In this document: piece by piece, positions 1 to 7,318 of the stretch | How positions within the stretch are numbered: the stretch's first letter is position 1 | Layout of the letters: every line of letters starts with the position of its first letter | DNA from: Oceanospirillaceae bacterium | GTDB taxonomy: Bacteria; Pseudomonadota; Gammaproteobacteria; Pseudomonadales; Balneatricaceae | Assembly (NCBI GenBank): GCA_023954795.1 | Contig: JAGSHA010000069.1 | Span: 1 to 11,462 of the forward strand | Length of the DNA stretch: 11,462 nt | Direction of reading: 5' to 3' | Program-made: the position numbers and the translations under genes | Notes under the pieces: generated by a model | The model's database searches: none | Told to the model about the DNA's origin: nothing | Seen by the model: the letters and a program-made list of their open reading frames with translations, nothing else

Positions 1-1382
1 GGCACAATTTTTTCAATCTTGCGCGCTTCACCAAACATGATACGGGTTTCAGTGGTTTCAAAGTCGATAGCTCCACGGGTGTCACGTGCAGCACGCAAAC
101 CGTGGTAAAGACTGTGCAGCGATTCCAGATGCGGTACCACCTCACTGTATTCGGCGCGTAAACGCTGACCCTCTTCACTCTCTGCTTCCATCAGCATCTT
201 GCCAACCTTGGTGTAGGTCAGGCGTGCATGAGACTGGATCACCGCTTCATAGAATTTGTAACCGGACAGGTTACCCGACTCACTAATGGTCATCTCACAC
301 ACCATAGCCAGACGGTCGACATGCGGGTTCAGCGAGCACAGACCGTTGGATAACAGTTCTGGCAACATCGGCACCACAAATTCAGGGAAATACACGGAGT
401 TCCCGCGATTGTGACCTTCAATATCCAGCGCACTGTTCGGACGCACGTACCAGGACACATCCGCAATCGCGACCCATAGACGCCAGCCTCCGGATCGCTT
501 CTTCTCCGCATAAACCGCATCATCAAAGTCTTTGGCGTCTTCACCATCGATGGTCACCAACGGCAACGCCCGCAGATCCACGCGATTAGATTTCGCGCTC
601 TCTTCGACCTCAGCGCTCAGATCACCGATCTCCTGACGCACATCATCGGGCCACTCGTCCGGCACATCGTAGTTTGCGATGGCTACCTTGATCTCCATAC
701 CCGGCGCCATATGGTCGCCCAATACTTCGGTCACATGCGCCTGAGGCATCTGACGCTTACCCGGCTGGCGGAATAACTCCACCACGACCAGCTGCTGATC
801 TTTATACTTCAGCGGGTTTTCCGGATTCGGAACAATCAGGACTTTCTGCGTCACACGCTGATTTTCCGGGACCAACTCACCGAACCCTTTCTCACCGGTA
901 AAACGCCCCACCAGTTTGCGGGTACAATGCTCCAGCACTTCGACAATTTTACCTTCTCGACGACCTTTCTGATCAACGCCGACTTCCTGAACCAACACGC
1001 GATCGCCATCAAACACTTTGCGCATTTCACGCGGCGTCAGGAACAGATCTTCACCACCCTCATCCGGCTTCGTAAAACCAAACCCATCACGATGACCAAT
1101 CACACGACCCGGAATCAGCGCCATACGCTTAATCAGACAGAACTCATTCTTACGGTTGCTCATCAACTGACCGTCACGACACATCGCTTTCAGACGGTGC
1201 ATCAGTGGATCCGCCGTGGCGACATCATAAATCTCCAGCTCGCGGCAGAGATGTTTATGACTGATCGGCGCATTCCAGTGATCCATAAATTCCATAATGA
1301 ACGCGCGACTTGGAATCGCAGTACCGTATTTCTCTGCCTCAGCAGCTGCCTGAGGGTCTTTTTCGATCCAGTTATTACCCAT
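1..1382 (-). CDS. rnr: Ribonuclease R, N-terminal part (gene runs off the left edge)
   Basis: RNase R is a processive 3'-5' exoribonuclease that degrades structured RNA and takes part in rRNA/tRNA quality control and trans-translation. About 460 codons are visible, against roughly 800 for the family, so the 3' part is missing. In order I see a winged-helix-like N-terminal region (about residues 20-85), two cold-shock/OB-like RNA-binding segments (about 88-150 with GRVIGHRDGFGF, and 155-235), then the start of the RNB nuclease domain from about 265. The catalytic metal-binding cluster TIDGEDAKDFDDAV gives D279, D285, D287 and D288, with the spacing expected in RNase R/RNase II. The N-terminus (MGNNWIEKDP, then EAEKYG.PIPSR-like) resembles pseudomonad RNase R and supports the ATG at 1382, although the Shine-Dalgarno sequence is weak. 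The gene sits about 115 bases beyond the secF terminator on the same strand, so it probably has its own promoter; I found no convincing one. Confidence 0.95.
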   Translation of the reverse strand, partial: MGNNWIEKDPQAAAEAEKYGTAIPSRAFIMEFMDHWNAPISHKHLCRELEIYDVATADPLMHRLKAMCRDGQLMSNRKNEFCLIKRMALIPGRVIGHRDGFGFTKPDEGGEDLFLTPREMRKVFDGDRVLVQEVGVDQKGRREGKIVEVLEHCTRKLVGRFTGEKGFGELVPENQRVTQKVLIVPNPENPLKYKDQQLVVVELFRQPGKRQMPQAHVTEVLGDHMAPGMEIKVAIANYDVPDEWPDDVRQEIGDLSAEVEESAKSNRVDLRALPLVTIDGEDAKDFDDAVYAEKKRSGGWRLWVAIADVSWYVRPNSALDIEGHNRGNSVYFPEFVVPMLPELLSNGLCSLNPHVDRLAMVCEMTISESGNLSGYKFYEAVIQSHARLTYTKVGKMLMEAESEEGQRLRAEYSEVVPHLESLHSLYHGLRAARDTRGAIDFETTETRIMFGEARKIEKIV

Positions 1383-1494
1383 GCGGAGAGTTTGGCCTTT
1401 ATCTATTCAAATCTATTTAGTTGAGTCTAACCCATGTCGTGCTTTCTATCTTCATTTCAGGGACTTAGCATGCCGTTAAAGGGCCCCAAAAACG

Positions 1495-1521
1495 AAAAAA
1501 GCCAGCGGTTAGCTGGCTTTT
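1495..1521 (-). terminator. Rho-independent terminator after secF
   Basis: A perfect 10-bp stem AAAAGCCAGC / GCTGGCTTTT with a 5-nt loop (stem arms 1497-1506 and 1512-1521). Read on the minus strand it is followed by a T-rich tract (TTTTTTCGTTTTT). It lies 26 bases past the secF stop codon and so most likely ends the queA-tgt-yajC-secDF transcription unit. The plus-strand orientation has only a short T run, and no plus-strand gene ends here. Confidence 0.88.
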
Positions 1522-1547
1522 GAAAGACATTATATGGAGAACAAGAC

Positions 1548-2462
1548 TTATGGACGCTCGTCCACTTCCTCTTCTTTCTCCGGTGGCATCAGGTCTTCCT
1601 TACAGATATTCATCATCAACAACACGTTTGCCGCCACATAGATGGAGGAGTATGTACCAATCACCACACCCACTAGCAACGCAATCGCAAAGCCATGAAT
1701 CATCTCACCACCAAAGACCGCCAGTGCAAGCAGCACCAACATGGTGGTCAAGGAAGTTACCAACGTACGGCCCAGCGTCTGACTCAGGGAGATATTCATA
1801 ATCTCCGTCGACGTGCCTTTACGTACCTTACGGAAGTTCTCACGGATCCGGTCCGCCACAACGATGGTATCGTTGAGCGAGTAACCGATCACCGCCAGAA
1901 TCGCCGCCAGTACAGTCAGATCGAAGTCCAGCTGCAGTAGCGAGAAGAACCCCAGCACGATCAACACATCGTGCGCCAGTGCCGATACGGCACCCACTGA
2001 GAACTTGAACTGGAAACGGAAGGCTACGTACACCATGATCATGAACAGTGCCAGCAGCATGCCCATACCACCCTGCTCACGCAGCTCCTCACCCACCTGC
2101 GCACCGACAAACTCGTTACGGCGCAAGGTCAGTTCCTGAGCTTCACCGTCCTGCAGCGCAGAGACCACTTTATCACCCAACTTCGGGTCGTGGTCCTGCC
2201 CCAGACGGATCAGGATATCGGTCGGAGAACCAAAGGTCTGAACAACCGCATCGTTGTAACCAGCGGACTCCAACTGGCCACGGATGTGATTCAGATCCGC
2301 TGGCTGTTCGTAGCCAACCTCCACCAGACTACCACCGGTAAAGTCCAGACCCAGCTTCAGGCCATTCACCGCCAGGGAGCCGATGGAGATCAGCAGTAGG
2401 ATTGCCGAGAGCACTGTCGCTATCTTGCGCAGGCCCATAAAGTTATAAAGCTTATTCGTCAT
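1548..2462 (-). CDS. secF: Protein translocase subunit SecF
   Basis: SecF is an inner-membrane RND-like protein that works with SecD and YajC to drive later steps of SecYEG protein export using the proton gradient. With the start at 2462 the protein is 304 aa, typical of the family. It has an N-terminal membrane segment (about 11-32), the signature GLDFTGG (38-44), a periplasmic domain to about 130, then five hydrophobic segments including VIGYSLNDTIVVADRIREN (191-209), the conserved region with the functionally important polar residues. The tail is acidic (EKEEEVDERP). An upstream in-frame ATG at 2507 would overlap secD by about 30 bases. I prefer 2462 because AAGGGAG sits 8 bases before it and the protein then begins like other SecF proteins. 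Only 13 bases separate it from the secD stop, so the two are co-transcribed and probably translationally linked. Confidence 0.95.
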   Translation of the reverse strand: MTNKLYNFMGLRKIATVLSAILLLISIGSLAVNGLKLGLDFTGGSLVEVGYEQPADLNHIRGQLESAGYNDAVVQTFGSPTDILIRLGQDHDPKLGDKVVSALQDGEAQELTLRRNEFVGAQVGEELREQGGMGMLLALFMIMVYVAFRFQFKFSVGAVSALAHDVLIVLGFFSLLQLDFDLTVLAAILAVIGYSLNDTIVVADRIRENFRKVRKGTSTEIMNISLSQTLGRTLVTSLTTMLVLLALAVFGGEMIHGFAIALLVGVVIGTYSSIYVAANVLLMMNICKEDLMPPEKEEEVDERP

Positions 2463-2475
2463 CTCACGTGCTCCC

Positions 2476-4329
2476 TTAGATCGACAGCTTCTTAAGCTGA
2501 CGACCACCGTAGGTCAGGTTAACCAGAGAACGGCTCACAATGATCGCCGTAAACATGGAGGTCACGATACCCACGGACAGCGTGATCGCGAAACCTTTCA
2601 CCGGACCGGTACCCATCGCAAACAGGATAATGGCGGCCAGCAAGGTGGTGATATTGGCATCAAAAATAGTGGTAAATGCGCGTTCGAAACCCGCATGGAT
2701 TGCCGATTGCGGCGGCAAACCGTTGGCCAGCTCCTCTTTGATACGCGAGAAGATCAGCACGTTGGCGTCCACCGCCATACCCACTGTCAGTACGATACCC
2801 GCAATACCCGGCAGGGTCAGCGTCGCCGACAGCATCGACATCACCGCCACCAGCAGCACCAGGTTGAGCGTCAACGCAACGTTCGCCAGCAAACCAAAGA
2901 CGCGGTAGTACAGCACCATGAAGACCAGCACCAGAGCAAAACCGATCTGAACAGAGGTCAGACCCAGCTCAATGTTCTCAGCACCCAGACTTGGACCGAC
3001 CGTACGCTCTTCCACGAAGTAGATTGGCGCAGCCAGTGCCCCGGCGCGCAGCAACAGGGCCAGTTCAGAGGACTCGCCTGCGCCGTCCAGACCGGTAATA
3101 CGGAACTGGTTACCCAATACAGACTGGATGGTTGCCAGAGAGATAATGTTCTTCTCCTGGTAACGCAGCTTGCTGGTCACTGTTTCGCCATCAACCTTCT
3201 TAACCACCGTACGCTCTTTGTCTTCCACAAACAGCACCGCCATACGACGTTTCACCGCATTACGGGTGGTACGGTTCATCAGCTCACCGCCCTGGCTATC
3301 CAGAGTGATGTTAACTTGCGGCTGGCCGTTTTCGTCGAAGCTCGCCTGTGCGTTCGAAACATTATCACCTTTGATGATAATTGCTTTCTCAAGCGTGGCT
3401 TTTCGACCCTGTTCACTACGGAACTCATAGGTTTCCGTTGTAGCGGAAGACGCCGTCGTCTTCGCTTCCAGACGGAATTCCAGCGTGGCTGTTTTACCGA
3501 TAATTTTCTTCGCGGCTGCCGTATCCTGAATACCCGGCAACTGCACTACGATACGGTTACGACCCTGACGCTGTACCAGCGGCTCAGCCACACCCAGTTC
3601 GTTCACACGATTTCGCAGCGTTGTGAGGTTCTGCTTCAGCGCGTAGTCTTCGATCTCACGGATCTTCGCTTCAGACAGGTTTACAACCACATAGAACGCA
3701 TTGTCGCGGTCATCGGCGCTGATCAGGAAGCCCTGATACTCTTTACGCAGGAAACTCAGTGCATTATCACGGGTTTCCAGCTTGGTGAATTTCACCGCCA
3801 GACTGCCATCTTCCTGCGTCGTTACACTGCGGTAACGCAACTTCTCTTCACGCAGTTTACGTTTGATGTCAGAGTTGTAGTTTTCCAGCTTCTGCGCCAC
3901 AGCGGTTGGCAGATCGACTTCCAACAGGAAGTGCACACCGCCACGCAGGTCGAGACCCAGCTTCATCGGACCGGCACCAATAGAGGTCAGCCAATCAGGG
4001 GTCGTCGGCGCCAGGTTAAGTGCAGCGATGTAGTTGTCACCCAAAATGCTTGATACCAGCACTTTAGCCTTGAGCTGCGCTTCACCATCAGGGAAACGGA
4101 TCAGGCCATTACGGGCGGTCAACTCAGAAGATTTGGTTTCGATACCCTCTTTTTTCAGGGCATCAGTTACACGGTCCAGCAAACGCTGATCCACCGTGTA
4201 GATATCACGGGTACCTGTCACCTGAATGGCGTGGTCATCCGGATAGAGGTTTGGCGCGGCATATAGCGCACCCAATGCCAGTACAAAAATGACCAGCAGG
4301 TTTTTCCAGAGGGGGTATCGGTTGAGCAT
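2476..4329 (-). CDS. secD: Protein translocase subunit SecD
   Basis: SecD is the larger partner of SecF in the accessory export complex. It binds emerging substrate on the periplasmic side and couples proton flow to pulling. The 617 aa match the usual gammaproteobacterial length. Visible parts: an N-terminal membrane segment (about 9-26), the motif GLDLRGGVHFLLEVD (125-139), a large periplasmic P1 domain, RTVGPSLG (442-449), then a C-terminal membrane bundle (about 455-605) carrying GMAVDANVLIFSRI. The Asp at 521 in this motif corresponds to the essential TM4 aspartate of E. coli SecD. The ATG at 4329 has an AGGG-containing ribosome-binding region just upstream and starts like known SecD proteins. 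A terminator-like hairpin lies between yajC and this gene. Confidence 0.97.
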   Translation of the reverse strand: MLNRYPLWKNLLVIFVLALGALYAAPNLYPDDHAIQVTGTRDIYTVDQRLLDRVTDALKKEGIETKSSELTARNGLIRFPDGEAQLKAKVLVSSILGDNYIAALNLAPTTPDWLTSIGAGPMKLGLDLRGGVHFLLEVDLPTAVAQKLENYNSDIKRKLREEKLRYRSVTTQEDGSLAVKFTKLETRDNALSFLRKEYQGFLISADDRDNAFYVVVNLSEAKIREIEDYALKQNLTTLRNRVNELGVAEPLVQRQGRNRIVVQLPGIQDTAAAKKIIGKTATLEFRLEAKTTASSATTETYEFRSEQGRKATLEKAIIIKGDNVSNAQASFDENGQPQVNITLDSQGGELMNRTTRNAVKRRMAVLFVEDKERTVVKKVDGETVTSKLRYQEKNIISLATIQSVLGNQFRITGLDGAGESSELALLLRAGALAAPIYFVEERTVGPSLGAENIELGLTSVQIGFALVLVFMVLYYRVFGLLANVALTLNLVLLVAVMSMLSATLTLPGIAGIVLTVGMAVDANVLIFSRIKEELANGLPPQSAIHAGFERAFTTIFDANITTLLAAIILFAMGTGPVKGFAITLSVGIVTSMFTAIIVSRSLVNLTYGGRQLKKLSI

Positions 4330-4352
4330 AGTGCCCTGTCCCTATCAGATAC

Positions 4353-4379
4353 AAAAACGCCACTGTGTCAGTGGCGTTT
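4353..4379 (-). terminator. Intercistronic hairpin with T tract between yajC and secD
   Basis: A perfect 11-bp inverted repeat AAACGCCACTG / CAGTGGCGTTT with a 3-nt loop (arms 4355-4365 and 4369-4379). On the minus strand it is followed by TTTTT, the layout of an intrinsic terminator. It lies 18 bases past the yajC stop and about 25 bases before the secD start, within an otherwise co-directional operon. It may act as a partial terminator or as an mRNA-stabilising 3' hairpin for a yajC-containing transcript. The structure is seen directly; its function is inferred. Confidence 0.75.
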
Positions 4380-4396
4380 CCTTATGAGGCGAAAAA

Positions 4397-4729
4397 TCAG
4401 ATGCTTTTCAGAGTGCCTTTCGGAAGCGCTGCTGACACGTGGTTTTTCTGGAATGTCAGCTCGTTACCTTCGCTTACTTCCAAAACAACGTAGTCGTCAT
4501 TCAGCTTCACAACTTTGCCCAAAATGCCGCCAGCGGTCAGCACTTCATCACCTTTGGTCAAACCACCTACCAGCTCGCGGTGCTCTTTAGCGCGCTTGGA
4601 CTGTGGACGCCACATGAAAAAGTAGAAAATCAGACCAAAACCAGCCAGAAACAGCAGGTTAAACATACCATCCATTGGAGCGGCGCCAGCTGCAGATTCA
4701 GCATAGGCAGGAGAAATCAGGAAGCTCAT
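4397..4729 (-). CDS. yajC: Preprotein translocase subunit YajC
   Basis: YajC is a small single-span inner-membrane protein that associates with SecDF and the Sec holotranslocon. The 110 aa have the family layout: a short N-terminal stretch (MSFLISPAYAES), one transmembrane segment (about 22-40, NLLFLAGFGLIFYFFMW), the junction motif RPQSKRAKEH, then a small cytoplasmic beta-rich domain with GDEVLTAGGILGKV. The start is supported by AGGAG 9 bases before the ATG. It lies 39 bases after tgt and before secD, the standard gammaproteobacterial order. The hairpin just after it suggests its level may be set apart from that of SecDF. Confidence 0.96.
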   Translation of the reverse strand: MSFLISPAYAESAAGAAPMDGMFNLLFLAGFGLIFYFFMWRPQSKRAKEHRELVGGLTKGDEVLTAGGILGKVVKLNDDYVVLEVSEGNELTFQKNHVSAALPKGTLKSI

Positions 4730-4768
4730 TCAGCTTACTCCTAAACGTATTAAAAGAATTCTTTAGAC

Positions 4769-5890
4769 TTATATGGTGTCTAACGGTGGCGTTTCAAGGC
4801 CCCGAAGACGATAAAATTCGTCCACAAAGTCGCTCAATTTACCCTGTTCAATAGCCTCACGCAATCCAGCCATTAGTACCTGATAGTAGTGCAGGTTATG
4901 GATGGTATTCAGCTGGGCACCCAGGATCTCTTTACACTTATCCAAATGGTTCAGATAAGAACGACTAAAGTTCTGACAGGTGTAACAGTCGCATGTTTCA
5001 TCCACAGGACGGGTATCTGTTTTATTGGCCGCATTGCGGATTTTAACAATACCGGTCGTTGTGAACAGGAAACCATTGCGGGCGTTACGGGTTGGCATCA
5101 CACAATCGAACATATCTACACCACGGCGCACCGCTTCGACGATATCTTCAGGCTTACCCACACCCATCAGGTAACGTGGCTTGTCTTCCGGCATTTTGTA
5201 CGCCAGATGATCCAACACGTTTTTCATATCCTCTTTTGGCTCACCTACAGACAGACCACCGATAGCATAACCATCGAAGCCAACCTGAGTCAGACCTTCC
5301 AGAGACTCGTCACGCAGGTGAGGATACATCCCCCCCTGTACGATCCCAAACAGCGCCGACGGGTTATCCCCATGGGCTTTTTTGGAGCGCTCAGCCCAAC
5401 GCAGAGACAAACGCATCGATTGAGCCGCCTCATTTTCCGTTGCCGGATACGGAGTACACTCATCGAAGATCATGACGATATCGGAGCCCAGCTCACGCTG
5501 AACCTCCATCGAACGTTCCGGGCTCAACATCACCTTGTCACCGTTGACCGGAGACTGGAAGGTCACACCCTCTTCGGTGATCTTGCGCATATTGCCCAGA
5601 CTGAACACCTGAAATCCACCGGAGTCAGTCAGGATCGGTCCCTTCCACTGCATAAAGTCGTGCAGATCACCGTGCTGACGCACAATCTCAGTACCCGGCC
5701 GCAACATCAGATGAAAGGTATTACCCAGTACAATCTGTGCACCGGTCGCCTCGATATCACGCGGCAACATACCTTTAACAGTGCCATAGGTACCTACTGG
5801 CATAAACGCGGGGGTTTCCACCTCACCGCGTGGGAATGAGAGGCGACCACGACGGGCTTTCCCATCATCAGCCAGCTTCTCAAACTTCAT
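4769..5890 (-). CDS. tgt: tRNA-guanine transglycosylase (Tgt)
   Basis: Tgt exchanges guanine 34 of GUN-anticodon tRNAs (Tyr, His, Asn, Asp) for preQ1, the first tRNA-level step of queuosine synthesis; QueA acts next. From the ATG at 5890 the protein is 373 aa, close to the 375 of E. coli, and begins MKFEKLADDGKARRGRL like family members. Active-site residues: D89 in TDSGGFQVFSLG and the nucleophilic Asp of DMFDCVMPTRNARNG (D262). Zinc ligands are C300, C302 and C305 (CDCYTC) plus H331. FGIVQGG and GGLSVGEPKE are also present. An upstream in-frame GTG at 5908 overlaps the queA stop and is preceded by GGAGG; it would add MSRECF. I kept 5890 because family proteins start there, but the GTG is a real alternative. 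Confidence 0.96.
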   Translation of the reverse strand: MKFEKLADDGKARRGRLSFPRGEVETPAFMPVGTYGTVKGMLPRDIEATGAQIVLGNTFHLMLRPGTEIVRQHGDLHDFMQWKGPILTDSGGFQVFSLGNMRKITEEGVTFQSPVNGDKVMLSPERSMEVQRELGSDIVMIFDECTPYPATENEAAQSMRLSLRWAERSKKAHGDNPSALFGIVQGGMYPHLRDESLEGLTQVGFDGYAIGGLSVGEPKEDMKNVLDHLAYKMPEDKPRYLMGVGKPEDIVEAVRRGVDMFDCVMPTRNARNGFLFTTTGIVKIRNAANKTDTRPVDETCDCYTCQNFSRSYLNHLDKCKEILGAQLNTIHNLHYYQVLMAGLREAIEQGKLSDFVDEFYRLRGLETPPLDTI

Positions 5891-5904
5891 GAAACACTCT
5901 CGGC

Positions 5905-6951
5905 TCACTTTGCCTCCAAAGACCCGGTCTTACGGGTAATAAACATCGCATCACCGTAACTGAAGAAACGGTAACACTCTTCTACCGCCACCTTGTATGC
6001 CTGCATCACATGCTCGTAACCCGCAAAGGCACTCACCAGCATCAGCAAGGTGGATTCCGGTAGGTGGAAATTAGTAATCAGCACATCAACCACGCGGTAT
6101 TCATAACCGGGGAAGATAAAGATATCGGTATCGCCCATATACGGCTGGATCTCGCCCTCTTTACTGGCGGTTTCCAGACAGCGCACACTGGTCGTACCCA
6201 CCGCGATCACACGACCGCCTCGGGCCTTAGTCGCTTTCACCTGTTCACAGACGGCTTCACTGACTTCGATATATTCAGCGTGCATCTTGTGCTCATCGAT
6301 GCTGTCCACTTTCACCGGCTGAAACGTACCCGCACCCACGTGCAAGGTCACAAAGGCTTTATCCACACCTTTCTCTTCCAGCTGGGACAGTAACGCCTCA
6401 TCAAAGTGAAGGCCCGCCGTTGGCGCGGCGACCGCACCCGGCTTAGCGTTATACACCGTCTGATAACGTTCGCGATCAGACAACTGATCTTCACGCTTCA
6501 TATACGGTGGCAGCGGCATATGACCAAACTGCTCCAGCGCGGCAATCAGATGCCCGTCCAGCTGAAACTCAAGCTCGAACAACTTATCGTGGCGCGCCAC
6601 CATCGTTGCTTCAAGATCACCTTCCAGCAGCAGCTTAGCGCCGGGCTTCGGCGACCGACTGGAACGGATATGGGCCAGCGCGCGCTTTTCATCCAGCACC
6701 CGCTCTATCAGCACCTCAATTTTACCGCCGCTTTCCTTCTGGCCAAACAGACGCGCAGGGATCACGCGGGTGTCGTTAAACACCACCAGATCACCCGGCT
6801 CAACCAGATCCAGCACATCGGCAAAGTGTCGGTGAGTCAGCTCACCACTGTTCCCATCAAGGCAAAGCAACCGGCTCTGCGTCCGCTTTTCCAGCGGAAA
6901 GCTGGCGATCAGCTCCTCGGGAAGCTCAAAATGAAAATCTTTAACCTGCAT
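5905..6951 (-). CDS. queA: S-adenosylmethionine:tRNA ribosyltransferase-isomerase (QueA)
   Basis: QueA transfers and isomerises the ribosyl part of S-adenosylmethionine onto preQ1 in tRNA, giving epoxyqueuosine; it is cytoplasmic. The 348 aa fit the family. Motifs in order: VFNDTRVIPARLFG (57-70), PTAGLHF (177-183), HVGAGTFQPV (204-213), VGTTSVR (251-257), NFHLPESTLLMLVSAFAG (294-311) and YRFFSYGDAMFI (327-338). The N-terminus MQVKDFHFELPEELIA is canonical, so the ATG at 6951 is secure although the ribosome-binding site is weak. It is the first gene of the queA-tgt-yajC-secDF cluster and lies just before tgt, which carries out the preceding step. A candidate promoter lies 35-65 bases upstream. 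Confidence 0.97.
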   Translation of the reverse strand: MQVKDFHFELPEELIASFPLEKRTQSRLLCLDGNSGELTHRHFADVLDLVEPGDLVVFNDTRVIPARLFGQKESGGKIEVLIERVLDEKRALAHIRSSRSPKPGAKLLLEGDLEATMVARHDKLFELEFQLDGHLIAALEQFGHMPLPPYMKREDQLSDRERYQTVYNAKPGAVAAPTAGLHFDEALLSQLEEKGVDKAFVTLHVGAGTFQPVKVDSIDEHKMHAEYIEVSEAVCEQVKATKARGGRVIAVGTTSVRCLETASKEGEIQPYMGDTDIFIFPGYEYRVVDVLITNFHLPESTLLMLVSAFAGYEHVMQAYKVAVEECYRFFSYGDAMFITRKTGSLEAK

Positions 6952-6986
6952 CTAGCGTACTTACACTCGCAATTCGAAGGTCGCGT

Positions 6987-7015
6987 ATTCTAAAGGAATC
7001 GCAAAATTTTTGCAG
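6987..7015 (-). promoter_or_regulatory. Candidate sigma70 promoter for queA operon
   Basis: On the minus strand, TAGAAT (6987-6992, one mismatch to the -10 consensus) follows CTGCAA (7010-7015, a weak -35) with a 17-bp spacer. The spacer and -35 carry the palindrome GCAAAA-A-TTTTGC (7001-7013), which may be an operator or only AT-rich chance. It is the best candidate in the gap between queA and the divergent tRNA promoter. Predicted by eye. Confidence 0.45.
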
Positions 7016-7033
7016 ACAAATGACACTAACCCA

Positions 7034-7061
7034 TTGACGTCACGTAAAAGATTTCTATAAT
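7034..7061 (+). promoter_or_regulatory. Strong sigma70 promoter for tRNA-Leu
   Basis: TTGACG (7034-7039) and a perfect TATAAT (7056-7061) are separated by 16 bp, close to consensus. The bases after the -10 (ACGCC) are GC-rich, as in stringently controlled stable-RNA promoters. Transcription would start near 7067-7070, giving a leader of about 100 nt before the tRNA. The -35 overlaps an 8-bp palindrome TGACGTCA (7035-7042). The leader (7062-7169) has only a weak GCCTCT/AGAGGC pairing and no visible gene. Confidence 0.85.
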
Positions 7062-7154
7062 ACGCCTCTCTTTGCTGTGCAACCGTAGTGAAATTGCTAA
7101 CGACAGAGGCTCAATAGGCTTTTGTGTTACGGGATCTACATGTACAGGAAGACG

Positions 7155-7268
7155 TTCAACAAGACCGATGCCAGTGTGATGGAATTGGTAGACATAGGGG
7201 ATTCAAAATCCCCCGCCTAATAAGCGTGCCGGTTCGAGTCCGGCCACTGGTACCATGTTCTTGTTGAA
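7155..7268 (+). repeat. Inverted repeat flanking the tRNA (precursor stem)
   Basis: TTCAACAAGA (7155-7164) in the leader is perfectly complementary to TCTTGTTGAA (7259-7268) in the trailer. The arms lie 5 nt before the first tRNA base and 3 nt after the CCA, so the precursor could form a 10-bp stem that extends the acceptor stem. The trailer arm shares two bases with a second perfect hairpin, AAGACT/AGTCTT (7267-7272 and 7277-7282). Likely a processing or folding aid; that role is inferred. Confidence 0.7.
7170..7255 (+). tRNA. tRNA-Leu (anticodon CAA)
   Basis: An 86-nt class II tRNA reading UUG. Acceptor arms GCCAGTG and CACTGGT pair with a terminal G-U, followed by discriminator A and an encoded CCA (7253-7255). 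The D loop has GG (TTGGTAGA). The anticodon stem GGGGA/TCCCC (7197-7201 and 7209-7213) closes the loop TTCAAAA with anticodon CAA at 7204-7206. A long variable arm (CGCC..GCGT) and the T arm GCCGG-TTCGAGT-CCGGC (7228-7244) complete it. The long variable arm and discriminator A fit leucine identity. It is a single tRNA with its own promoter and terminator. Confidence 0.97.
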
Positions 7269-7285
7269 GACTAAGCAGTCTTAAG

Positions 7286-7318
7286 AAATCGAGCACTCTT
7301 CGGAACCTCGATTTTTTT
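7286..7318 (+). terminator. Rho-independent terminator after tRNA-Leu
   Basis: AAATCGAG (7286-7293) pairs with CTCGATTT (7307-7314) around a 13-nt loop, and the run of seven T at 7312-7318 follows on the plus strand. It lies 30 bases beyond the CCA end and fits termination of the tRNA transcript. Confidence 0.82.

Noticed and set aside
927..1424. 165-codon plus-strand open frame antisense to rnr
   Set aside because: It covers the start region of rnr, whose minus-strand translation gives a full RNase R N-terminus. The plus-strand frame is a shadow.
2695..4053. 452-codon plus-strand open frame antisense to secD
   Set aside because: It lies fully within secD, which has unmistakable motifs. The translation is low-complexity, rich in H, Q, R and T, as expected of an antisense shadow.
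4889..5839. 316-codon plus-strand open frame antisense to tgt
   Set aside because: It overlaps the clear tgt coding region; no family resemblance and no ribosome-binding context.
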